Assembly: GCA_026129905.1 (NCBI GenBank)
Contig: JAHCHE010000042.1
Span: forward strand, 1 to 56,815
Reading direction: 5' to 3'
DNA: 56,815 nucleotides
Source of the DNA: Bryobacteraceae bacterium
Lineage (GTDB): Bacteria; Acidobacteriota; Terriglobia; Bryobacterales; Bryobacteraceae
Part shown: piece after piece, positions 7,760-17,408 of the stretch
How positions within the stretch are numbered: the stretch's first letter is position 1
Layout of the letters: each line of letters starts with the position of its first letter
Notes under the pieces: model-generated
Database searches by the model: none
What the model was told of the DNA's origin: nothing
Seen by the model: only the letters and a program-made list of their open reading frames with translations
Translations under genes and position numbers: made by a program

Positions 7760-9442
7760 CTAGATCTTATTGGCATAGTAGAAGTAAACGGCGCCCCCCA
7801 TAATGACGGTGGAGAGCAGGCAGGCCGCCGACCAGGCCAGCCACGCCAGTCGGCGGCGCCGTACGACTACGAGGTCGTGCTCCAGCAGCGGCACGCTCCC
7901 CAGAATTGTCAGCTTCGTATACGCCCGAACGTCTTTCAACGTCTTCAGCGTCTTGTCCTTGAGTTCCTTGCCGAAGACCAGCGTGCCGCCGACCGCCAGG
8001 CCCGCCCCGAATCCCATCAGGATAATGGTCGGACGCTTCGGCTCGGACGGGGTGTCGGGCAGCGACGCCTGGTCGAGCATTTCCAGCGTCTCGCCCTGCT
8101 GCCGCGTCTCCAGATCGGTGGCCAGCGACGACTGCTCCATCTTGCCGTTCATCTCGCGGTAGTGCGCCTTCGCCAGATCGTACTCGCGCATCAGCGCCGC
8201 GTACTCCTGGTCGCTGGCCGGCGCCGACATCAGTTGGGTTTGGATCTGTTTGATCCGGAGGTTCGCGGCGTCGATGTCTTTCAGGTTCTGGTCGATCTGC
8301 ATGTCCTTGGCCTGTAGCTGGATCTGCATGGTGGCGATGCGCGCGTTCAGATCCTGCACCTGCCGGGCCTGCTCCGGCGTGAGTTGAATCGGTTGGGCCG
8401 CCTCTTCCGAAGGCGTCTCCCGCGCCGTGATGTACGCCTCGCGTTCCTTCTTCAGCGTCTCCATCTGCGCCTGGTACCGCACGACGTCCGGGTGCGTGGG
8501 CTTGTAGTTTTGCAGCATGCGGAGCAGTTCGCTTTCGGACTGGCGAATCCGTTCGTCGAAGGCCGTCAGCCGCGGATCGGTGTAGGCGCGCGGCTCATCC
8601 GGCTTCACATTCATGATGGAGTCGATCCGGTCCCGGAGGTTGCGCATCTCCGCTTCCGCCACCATTTTTTCCTGCTGCAGCCGCGTGATGTTGCCGTTGA
8701 GGGTATTAATCCGCGCGTCCATCGCGTTGGACTGCTGGAGCGTGGCGTTCCACTGCTCCGGCAGCCGGCCGGCGTTGCGGGTGCGGAATTCGATCAGCTT
8801 ATGCTCGTACTTATCCACTTCGGCCTTAGCCGACAGCCACTGTTCCTTCAAAAACTGCGTGGTCATGGCCGACTGGTAGGCGCGCTGCCGCTGGTTTTCG
8901 TTGATGAAGCGGCTCGCCAGGTCCTGCGCCACCTTCTGCGCGAGATAGCGGTTCTCGTAGCGGAACGACACCTGAAAGGCGCTCATGTCGGAGGCTCGCC
9001 GCGGGTCCCGCCCCGGTATGCTGCGCACTTCGCCGATCTTGATCGAATCCTTCATCGTGTCGATGATGTCGTCCAGGGGCATGCTGTTGCGCTGGCGCGG
9101 ATACAGGCCGTAGGTCTCGATAATGCTGCTCAGCGTGGCGCGGCTCTGAATCGTCTGCGCCATCGCGCCGATCCGGTACGTCATGGCCATGTTGACGTTG
9201 CTCGGAACCAGTTTCTCCGGCACTTGCGGCGGCACCACCCGCACGACCGCGGTCGAGACGAACGTGTCGGGCCACAGAAAGGCCACCACCACGGCGATCA
9301 CCAGTCCGGCCAGCGCGGGCGCGGCCAGCCAGCTCTTGTTCGTCCGAACAATGTTAATGAGGTCTTCGGCGTCGGGCGATCGTCGCGTAATCGTCGTATC
9401 CTGCGCCGCGCCGGTTTGCACGTACGGCCCCGCTGGTTGCAT
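7760..9442 (-). CDS. Wzz/GumC-type polysaccharide chain-length protein
   Basis: A 560-residue inner-membrane co-polymerase. There is one transmembrane segment near residues 40-60 (WLAAPALAGLVIAVVVAFLW), a long periplasmic helical region with coiled coils (about 200-420), then the Pro-rich motif before the second membrane segment (SLPDTPSEPKRPTIILMGFGAG, about 460-480) and a third hydrophobic segment near the C-terminus (LAWLAWSAACLLSTVIMGGA). A second C-terminal membrane segment after a short cytosolic loop is unusual for plain Wzz and fits GumC-like proteins that lack the fused kinase. It is flanked by the kinase and the SLBB exporter, so it is part of an EPS export operon. Confidence 0.88.
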   Translation of the reverse strand: MQPAGPYVQTGAAQDTTITRRSPDAEDLINIVRTNKSWLAAPALAGLVIAVVVAFLWPDTFVSTAVVRVVPPQVPEKLVPSNVNMAMTYRIGAMAQTIQSRATLSSIIETYGLYPRQRNSMPLDDIIDTMKDSIKIGEVRSIPGRDPRRASDMSAFQVSFRYENRYLAQKVAQDLASRFINENQRQRAYQSAMTTQFLKEQWLSAKAEVDKYEHKLIEFRTRNAGRLPEQWNATLQQSNAMDARINTLNGNITRLQQEKMVAEAEMRNLRDRIDSIMNVKPDEPRAYTDPRLTAFDERIRQSESELLRMLQNYKPTHPDVVRYQAQMETLKKEREAYITARETPSEEAAQPIQLTPEQARQVQDLNARIATMQIQLQAKDMQIDQNLKDIDAANLRIKQIQTQLMSAPASDQEYAALMREYDLAKAHYREMNGKMEQSSLATDLETRQQGETLEMLDQASLPDTPSEPKRPTIILMGFGAGLAVGGTLVFGKELKDKTLKTLKDVRAYTKLTILGSVPLLEHDLVVVRRRRLAWLAWSAACLLSTVIMGGAVYFYYANKI

Positions 9443-9524
9443 ACGGTACCCTCTTCCTCCTGATACCCACTCGCCTGGAGTCTGCGCGCCGGGGGCAGCC
9501 CCTCCGGCCGCCGGCGGCCGGCGC

Positions 9525-10181
9525 CTACGGCACCACGATCAGGTCGCCGTTCTCCAGGTAGATGTTCTGCTGCATGTTCTTGCCTTCGATCACGTCGTTA
9601 TAGTTGAACCGAAAGCGCTTGTCGCCTCGAATGATTATGATCTTCTTCTTCTTCGCCCACTGCTGGAAACCGCCCGTCCCGCTCAGCGCTTCCAGAACCG
9701 TCGTCGGCACCGTCAGTGAAAACGCTCCCGTGCGGTTCACCTGGCCGGTGATGTAGTACTTCTTGCTGCGCACGCCCCGCACTTCCACCAGCACCTCGGG
9801 ACGATTGATGAACTCGCCGAGCTTTTCGGTGATCTGTTGCGCCAGGGCCACCGGGGTCTTGCCGGAGGCTTGCACCTCGCCGATCAGCGGCATCGTGATC
9901 TTTCCGTCCGGGCGCACGATCACCTGGCGCGAGACTTCCGGCTCCTTCCAGACGCTGACGCTGAGTTGATCTTCCGCGCCGATAACATAACTGCCCGGAT
10001 CCACAGGCGCCGCCGGACCGCCTGGATCGGGCGCCTTCGTCTCCTCCAGCGTCGGGATATTCGATGTCGGCTGCTCCTTCTCCGCCTGTCCCTGTTGCGC
10101 CTGCGCGGCGGACGCGCTTATCACGCTAAGAGTGAAAAAAAGGCATACGACGCGCCCCGAGAGCCTTACATGTTTACGCAT
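9525..10181 (-). CDS. Wza/KpsD-like polysaccharide export protein (SLBB)
   Basis: A 218-residue outer-membrane or periplasmic export protein: signal peptide (LFFTLSVISASAAQA), then the Poly_export domain (YVIGAEDQLSVSVWKEPEVS, with VRPDGKITMPLIGEV), then one SLBB domain (YYITGQVNRTGAFSL). It is shorter than E. coli Wza (379 residues) and has no lipobox. It forms the periplasmic or outer-membrane conduit for exopolysaccharide. The ATG at 10181 has GAGGAA just upstream; a TTG at 10217 is an alternative. It is the first gene of the minus-strand block wza-wzz-kinase. Confidence 0.88.
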   Translation of the reverse strand: MRKHVRLSGRVVCLFFTLSVISASAAQAQQGQAEKEQPTSNIPTLEETKAPDPGGPAAPVDPGSYVIGAEDQLSVSVWKEPEVSRQVIVRPDGKITMPLIGEVQASGKTPVALAQQITEKLGEFINRPEVLVEVRGVRSKKYYITGQVNRTGAFSLTVPTTVLEALSGTGGFQQWAKKKKIIIIRGDKRFRFNYNDVIEGKNMQQNIYLENGDLIVVP

Positions 10182-10374
10182 TGTTCCTCGTGGCCAGACC
10201 GGACTCGTGATAGACAAGAAACTGACTGCCAGCGTTGATTTCGCCTTTCACCGATTCTACCGTACATTCTCGCGCAACGCCTCCAGTCGCTTCAAGCGCG
10301 GCGACAAGATCGTGCGCTTCCCGAGGCCGTTCCTCGCTATCATCGGAATTATCGCCATTCGCGAAGAGGGGACC

Positions 10375-10785
10375 ATGGCCTACTTTCTCGCCAAGACCGA
10401 CCCGGACACCTATTCCATCGATCGCCTGGAACGCGACGGCCGCACCGTCTGGGACGGCGTTCGCAATCCCCAGGCCGTTCGCGCCATCCGCGCCATGAAG
10501 CCCGGCGACATAGTCTTCATCTATCACAGCGGCGGTCAGCCGGCCGTGGTCGGAGTCGCAGCGGTCGACAGCGAACCCCGGCCCGATCCGCGCAACGCCA
10601 AATCCTGGGTGGTGGACATGCAGTTCACGACCCGCCTCGATCCGCCCGCCACGCTCGCCGAGATCAAGCAGTCCGGGGCCTTCAACGATTGGGCCCTCGT
10701 CCGCCAGTCGCGCCTGTCCACGATGGAGGCTCCGGACGAATTCGCCGCCTGGATAAAGAGGCGCTACCCGGCCGCGCCCGTCTGA
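10375..10785 (+). CDS. EVE domain protein (PUA-like fold)
   Basis: A 136-residue single-domain EVE protein. It starts MAYFLAKTDPDTYSIDRL and contains the usual TVWDGVRNPQA and MKPGDIVFIYHSG segments and a C-terminal ALVRQSRLS. EVE domains bind modified bases in DNA or RNA, but the ligand of stand-alone bacterial members is poorly known. The start is the ATG at 10375 with GAGGGG upstream; the frame is open further upstream but not protein-like. It is divergent from the SLBB exporter. Its last 22 bases overlap the end of the convergent maf gene. Confidence 0.9.
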   Translation: MAYFLAKTDPDTYSIDRLERDGRTVWDGVRNPQAVRAIRAMKPGDIVFIYHSGGQPAVVGVAAVDSEPRPDPRNAKSWVVDMQFTTRLDPPATLAEIKQSGAFNDWALVRQSRLSTMEAPDEFAAWIKRRYPAAPV

Positions 10786-11369
10786 CCGCCTAGCGGCCCG
10801 GCTCTGAATCCCAATTCTTTCAGCCAGCGGTACACCCGCGCCACCGGCAGACCCACCACGTTGAAGTAGCATCCTTCCACCCGGTCGATGAACTTCGACG
10901 CCGCGCCCTGGATGCCGTAGGCGCCCGCCTTGTCCATCGGTTCGCCCGAGGCCACGTACGCCGCAATCTCGTCGTCCGACAACGGAACGAACCGCACCCG
11001 CGTCCTCTCTTCGTCCGTGACCGACCGCGATCCGGTCTTCAGGCAGATGCCCGTGACGACTTCGTGCTCGCGGCCCGCCAGCGCCCGCAGCATCCGGGCC
11101 GCGTCGCGCGCGTCGGCCGGCTTGCCGAGGATCTCTCCGTCCACCACGACGACCGTATCGGCGCCCAGCACCACTTCCCCGTCCTCGCAGGCCGCCGCCG
11201 CCGCCTTCGTCTCCGCCAGCCTCCGCACGTGCTCGCCGGCCGTCTCGCGCGGAAACGGTTCCTCGGATATATCGACCGCGCGTCTGACAAAAGGTATGCC
11301 CGCACTCTCGAGAATTTCCTTGCGTCTCGGAGAGGCCGACGCGAGCACCAGCCGCCGCGGATGGGTCAT
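10764..11369 (-). CDS. maf: Maf-family nucleoside triphosphate pyrophosphatase
   Basis: A 201-residue house-cleaning enzyme. The substrate motif SASPRRKEIL is at 11-20, ETKA is in LAETKAAAAA, LGADTVVVVDGEILGKP is in the middle, and KAGAYGIQG comes later. The pattern fits the YhdE-type dTTP/UTP pyrophosphatase branch. It hydrolyses non-canonical or excess nucleotides to monophosphate and PPi in the cytosol. Its ATG overlaps the TGA of the TerB-like gene (ATGA), so the two are probably co-translated. Its 3' end overlaps the EVE gene tail-to-tail by 22 bases. Confidence 0.92.
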   Translation of the reverse strand: MTHPRRLVLASASPRRKEILESAGIPFVRRAVDISEEPFPRETAGEHVRRLAETKAAAAACEDGEVVLGADTVVVVDGEILGKPADARDAARMLRALAGREHEVVTGICLKTGSRSVTDEERTRVRFVPLSDDEIAAYVASGEPMDKAGAYGIQGAASKFIDRVEGCYFNVVGLPVARVYRWLKELGFRAGPLGGQTGAAG

Positions 11370-11926
11370 TTGCCGGACGCCCGCGGAGCGATGCCTCGCG
11401 GCAGATTCTGGAAGACGCCGAGCCGGTCCCGGTGCTTCGAGCGCACCGCGATGTACGTCCGGTGTTCCAGCCCCAGTTCCTTGGCGATCTGGCTGATCTC
11501 GTTATCTTCCACGACGCTGATGTGCCCTTCGGCCGCCGACACCGCGAACAGGCAGTCGAGGAGGGCCACTTTCTGCTCGTGCGTCGCAATCCGCCGGAAT
11601 TCCCGGGTCACCAGAAAGTTGTCCGTGCCGCCGAATTTCAGGTTGCGCTCCTTCGTCATCCGGACCACCAGCCGCGCTTCGTCTTCCTCGAGCCCTCCGG
11701 TGTGGATCAGAATCCGTTCCATCACCCGGGTCTCTTCCTCGGTGATTTGCAGATCCACGGATGCGACCCGGCTCAAAACGTACGCGAATTTCGCGATGTA
11801 CCGAGCCTTTTCCCGATCGAGGCGCTGGAGTTCTCCCGCGATCTCTCGAATGGCGTCCGTCTCGGCCAGCGAGCGCGCAGCGGGCGAGGCTTTTTCGTCC
11901 AATCCGAGGAACTTGAGGATCGACAT
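11366..11926 (-). CDS. TerB-like helical protein
   Basis: A 186-residue all-helical protein that resembles the TerB/tellurite-resistance co-chaperone fold. Helical repeats have acidic residues at the usual sites (SVDLQITEEETRVMERIL and SAAEGHISVVEDNEISQIA). TerB domains bind metal or act as membrane-linked scaffolds, but the function of stand-alone copies is unclear. The start is the ATG at 11926 with GGAGGAAGG six bases upstream; the GTG at 11932 sits too close to that site. It is followed by maf with a four-base overlap. Confidence 0.8.
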   Translation of the reverse strand: MSILKFLGLDEKASPAARSLAETDAIREIAGELQRLDREKARYIAKFAYVLSRVASVDLQITEEETRVMERILIHTGGLEEDEARLVVRMTKERNLKFGGTDNFLVTREFRRIATHEQKVALLDCLFAVSAAEGHISVVEDNEISQIAKELGLEHRTYIAVRSKHRDRLGVFQNLPRGIAPRASGK

Positions 11927-12067
11927 CGCCACCCTTCCTCCATCTTAACGGAGCCGTCTCGCGGGCCGTTCCGCCGTTCGCCTCTGGCGCGCCCGGGGGA
12001 TGGCCGCTCGTCTGCGCGACGCGGTCGCTTCCGTACGCAGCCGAGGTGTATCCTGGAGAGTTGCTAT

Positions 12068-12682
12068 ATGCGCCTCATTCCCCGACAAGAGAAGTTCTTC
12101 CGCCTATTTCTGGACCAGGCGAGCGCGCTGGTGAAATGCTCGCAACTGTTACTGGAAGCCGCCCGGCACGGGAATTCCGAACTCCCCACCCGGGCGGCGG
12201 AGATAAAGGCCCTGGAGGAAAAGGCCGACGCCATTATTCACGACATCCAGGACAAGCTGCGGCAGACCTTCCTTACGCCGCTGGACCCCGATGACATTCA
12301 TCGGCTGGCCAGCCGGCTCGACGACGTCATCGACGGGATCGAAGACGCCGCCCACCGCATGGCCAGCCATGGTCTCGACCCGGTGCCCCCGGCTGTCATC
12401 CGGCTGTGCGAGCTGACGGAAGCGTGCGCCCGCGAGGTGGAGAAGGCCCTCGCCGCCCTGGAGAAGGAAGAAACCGTTATCAAGTACTGCATCGAGATCA
12501 ATCGCCTGGAGAACGAGGCCGACGGCGTCTACCGCGACGCCATGGCCCAGCTCTTCCGCACGGAGAAGGACCCGATCGCGCTGCTACGGCAGCTCGAGGT
12601 TCTCGAACTGCTCGAAGAGACGATTGACCGCACGGAGGACGTTGCCGACGTACTGCAAAACGTCGTCCTGAAGAACGCGTGA
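12068..12682 (+). CDS. DUF47/PhoU-like phosphate transport regulator
   Basis: A 204-residue helical protein that begins MRLIPRQEKFFRLF, the classic DUF47 opening, with EEKADAIIHDI and RLDDVIDGIEDAAHRM helices carrying the acidic metal-binding residues. DUF47 proteins usually partner a Pit-type low-affinity phosphate transporter, but none is adjacent here. The start is the ATG at 12068 with GGAGAG eight bases before it; a much longer upstream extension of the frame is antisense to the TerB-like gene. It lies 130 bases upstream of the membrane pyrophosphatase, so both may serve phosphate/PPi metabolism, which is an inference. Confidence 0.9.
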   Translation: MRLIPRQEKFFRLFLDQASALVKCSQLLLEAARHGNSELPTRAAEIKALEEKADAIIHDIQDKLRQTFLTPLDPDDIHRLASRLDDVIDGIEDAAHRMASHGLDPVPPAVIRLCELTEACAREVEKALAALEKEETVIKYCIEINRLENEADGVYRDAMAQLFRTEKDPIALLRQLEVLELLEETIDRTEDVADVLQNVVLKNA

Positions 12683-12814
12683 ACCGCGTCGGAACACCGC
12701 GCGGAACTTATTTGATCTTCAGTGGCTTACCTTGCTATCGTGGTGGGGGCGCCTGTTCAGGCTTCCTCAATTAAACCTTACCGTCATAGACACAGACTTG
12801 GAGGTCTTACCCCA

Positions 12815-15289
<2,475 letters not shown>

Positions 15290-15305
15290 TCGTCCTTCCC
15301 CGCGC

Positions 15306-15341
15306 CGGGCGGATGTTAGGATGAGGTAGGATATCCGCCCG
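15306..15341 (+). terminator. Stem-loop between hppA and the tRNA gene
   Basis: A perfect 9-bp inverted repeat, CGGGCGGAT at 15306-15314 and ATCCGCCCG at 15333-15341, with an 18-base loop. It starts 17 bases after the hppA stop and ends four bases before the tRNA. There is no T-run, so it may be a Rho-assisted end or an RNA-processing signal rather than a classical terminator. Confidence 0.45.
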
Positions 15342-15344
15342 CGA

Positions 15345-15420
<76 letters not shown>

Positions 15421-15479
15421 GAGCCTTCCAACACTCAATGGCGAGTTGACGCCACGGACGGGGCGTTGTTGGCAAACCC

Positions 15480-15492
15480 GTCAGCAACGCCG
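15480..15492 (+). repeat. Direct repeat, left copy
   Basis: GTCAGCAACGCCG occurs here and again at 16913-16925. The similarity extends about five bases to the left (AACCC) with one inserted T in the right copy. The pair encloses the unknown-plus-PIN gene pair. A 13-base match over this distance can arise by chance in GC-rich DNA. Confidence 0.35.
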
Positions 15493-15597
15493 CACGCGCG
15501 GCGCGCAAGGTGGCGTGGATGTGCTGCGCCATGCTGGCATCAGGGCAGGATTGGCGGCCCCAATCTGTCATAATTTTGGCTGGAACCGAGAGCGGCT

Positions 15598-16329
15598 ATG
15601 AGCAGAGTCGAAAAGTACGAGCTACACATCGACGCTTTCAGCCCGGCGACGATCCCTATGGCGCGGCTGTCGGAGTACATGGCCGACTTCGCCGCGCTGC
15701 TCGGGCACGAGGAGCACGTGCGTTTCGAGAAACTCGTTGCCGGTAGCTTGGCTATCATCTCTCGGGTCGAGCCGATCGCGGAGTTCAAGGTCCAGCGGCG
15801 CCTCGAAGAGGCGCGGTACGGGACGGCGCCGAAGGCTGCAATGGAGGCGTTGAGCGCCATCGATGACAAACTGGCGGCCGATAACGCGGTCGGCAGCATC
15901 CGGCGAGGCAGCACGAAGATCATCGAGTTCCCCGGCCGCAACCGGCCGCCGGTGGAGTCGCGCCTCGGTCCGGTCGTCCAGCGCAGCACGCTGGACGGCG
16001 AAGTAATCCAGGTCGGGGGCCGCGACGAGACGATCAACGTCCACGTCAGGTCCGGTGACGATTTCCATCGCTGCATCACGACCAAGGCCATTGCGCGGCG
16101 TCTGGCGCAGCACATGTTCGGACCGGCGGTGCGGCTCCGCGGCAGGGGAACGTGGTCGCGCGCGGAGTCGGGCGATTGGACGCTCCACCGATTCGACATC
16201 GAGAGCTTCGAGGTACTCGATGAGACGCCGCTCTCGAAGCTCTTCGACGGACTTCGCACCCGTCTGGCGCCGGCCGAGGGAGAGCGCCAGAACCCGATCG
16301 ATCTGATGCGGCAGCTTAGGGAAGAGTGA
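15598..16329 (+). CDS. Conserved protein of unknown function, PIN-gene partner
   Basis: A 243-residue soluble protein that begins MSRVEKYELHIDAFSPATIP. The N-terminal half has helices (MARLSEYMADFAALLG) and a strand GSLAIISRVE; the middle has KIIEFPGRNRPP; the C-terminal half is beta-rich (TLDGEVIQVGGRDETINVHV; WTLHRFDIESFEVLD). From memory, similar proteins are found next to PIN-domain proteins of the type encoded eight bases downstream, so the pair probably forms a toxin/antitoxin-like or regulatory unit. That role is an inference, as no DNA-binding motif is evident. The start is the ATG at 15598, with only a weak ribosome site. Confidence 0.75.
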   Translation: MSRVEKYELHIDAFSPATIPMARLSEYMADFAALLGHEEHVRFEKLVAGSLAIISRVEPIAEFKVQRRLEEARYGTAPKAAMEALSAIDDKLAADNAVGSIRRGSTKIIEFPGRNRPPVESRLGPVVQRSTLDGEVIQVGGRDETINVHVRSGDDFHRCITTKAIARRLAQHMFGPAVRLRGRGTWSRAESGDWTLHRFDIESFEVLDETPLSKLFDGLRTRLAPAEGERQNPIDLMRQLREE

Positions 16330-16336
16330 CGATGCG

Positions 16337-16890
16337 ATGGTAGCGTTCGACAGCACGATCCTCTCCCTCCTGCTGTTTCCGGACGCTGAACTTCACCAAG
16401 GAGGTAAGGCCGTCGAACACGCCCGTGAGCGGGTGGCCGGCTTGGTCCGCAAGCTGGAGGCGCGAAGGAGCAGATCCTCGTCCCGGCTCCAACTCTGTGC
16501 GAGGTGTTGGTCACCGAGGGAGTCGATACTCAGGACGTGTTGACGACCCTGCGGAGTTCCGCCTTCATCAAAGTCGGGGGTTTCGATGAGCGCTCGGCGA
16601 TCGAGCTTGCAGCCCGTTTGCAGGCGGCGATCAAGGCCGGCGATCCGCGGGATGGCGTGCGCATCACGAAGTCGGGCATGAAGTTCGACCGGCAAATCGT
16701 TGCCATCTCGCTGGTCAATGGCGCGCGCGTGCTCTATTCGGATGACGAAGGAGTGGAGAAGTTCGCGGCGGGGTGTGGACTCACGGTGAATCGTGTAGCG
16801 GACCTGCCGGTTCCGGCCTCTCAGCCCGACCTCCCGTTTGAGGAACAGGAGTCCGGCGGCGCAGATGATCGAACGCGCGATCAGCAGTGA
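16337..16890 (+). pseudogene. PIN-domain ribonuclease (VapC-like), frameshifted
   Basis: Two overlapping frames together make one PIN protein. The first (from the ATG at 16337) gives VAFDSTILSLLL with the first acidic residue and runs to VRKLEARR. The second, entered at about 16463, gives EQILVPAPTLCEVLV (conserved Glu), then KFDRQIVAISLVNGARVLYSDD (the remaining Asp residues) and ends at 16890. Restoring one base between 16460 and 16466 rejoins them, so a single-base deletion is the only lesion seen. PIN proteins cleave RNA. It may be a true pseudogene or a sequencing error. It follows its partner gene by seven bases. Confidence 0.8.
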
Positions 16891-16912
16891 GCGCGCAGAT
16901 CTCAGCAACCCT

Positions 16913-16925
16913 GTCAGCAACGCCG
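16913..16925 (+). repeat. Direct repeat, right copy
   Basis: Second copy of GTCAGCAACGCCG, 22 bases after the PIN gene stop. See the left copy at 15480. Confidence 0.35.
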
Positions 16926-16949
16926 ATGGACTTTCGCCCCGCCGTGGTA

Positions 16950-17178
16950 GTCGCAATCGCGTGTCCTCCCGCAACTCGCGGATAACAGGGACACGGGTAT
17001 CCGTGGCCGCAGACGCGGCTTTGCCGACCATCAGCAACGGGGTCTGGACGCAGGCGCCAGGATCGCATCGAACATCGAGACGGGCCAGATCCGACAGCGG
17101 AATCTTCCGTTGCTGCACGCGCTCGAGGAGATGCTGGCGCACACCCAGCGGGAGATCAGCGAAGCGTATCCTCGGCAA
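16950..17178 (-). pseudogene. Decayed small ORF downstream of the 80-aa gene
   Basis: A frame beginning with TTG at 17178 overlaps the end of the 80-aa gene by 23 bases and gives MPRIRFADLPLGVRQHLL, then ERVQQRKIPLSDLARLDV. This looks like the N-terminus of a small helical protein. Protein-like sequence then appears to move to another frame (WRLRPDPVADG, then VCGHGYP), so the gene seems broken. I recall small proteins with this type of opening and a later CG-x-G-xYPK block, but cannot name the family. The call rests on pattern only. Confidence 0.25.
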
Positions 17179-17398
17179 TCGCGTCGTTGCCGAAGATCGC
17201 CCGGATAAGGGCATTCCCGGCCTCTTCCTTGCGGGCCGGCTCCTGCACCTTCATGAAGCGATCGTAGGCGGCCTTCAAGTTCTTCCGCGCCTCAAGTTCC
17301 GCGCGCACTCCGCGCTCGGCGAGTGCAACGAGCGCACGGCTCATTGTAAGATTGCGCTCCGAGAACCCGGACTGCAATAGGGCTACCCCTTCAATCAC
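17156..17398 (-). CDS. Small helical protein of unknown function
   Basis: An 80-residue, mostly helical and charged protein with a MSRALVALAERGVRAELEA stretch and an AYDRFMKVQEPARKEEAG stretch. The start is GTG at 17398, ten bases after the stop of the TonB receptor gene on the same strand; an internal ATG exists at the MSRAL position. No family is recognised. Small size, position in the post-tRNA patch and a decayed neighbour suggest a former two-gene accessory module, but this is weak. Confidence 0.5.
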   Translation of the reverse strand: MIEGVALLQSGFSERNLTMSRALVALAERGVRAELEARKNLKAAYDRFMKVQEPARKEEAGNALIRAIFGNDAIAEDTLR

Positions 17399-17408
17399 CG
17401 GTTCGTTT

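Noticed and set aside
10174-11589. Long open frame of about 470 codons on the minus strand across maf, the EVE gene and beyond
   Set aside because: It is antisense or out of frame to maf, EVE and TerB-like genes, all with clear motifs; its sequence is Arg/Gly-rich low complexity.
16337-16890. Programmed ribosomal frameshift in the PIN gene
   Set aside because: No slippery heptamer or downstream pseudoknot was apparent; a simple one-base loss is more likely.
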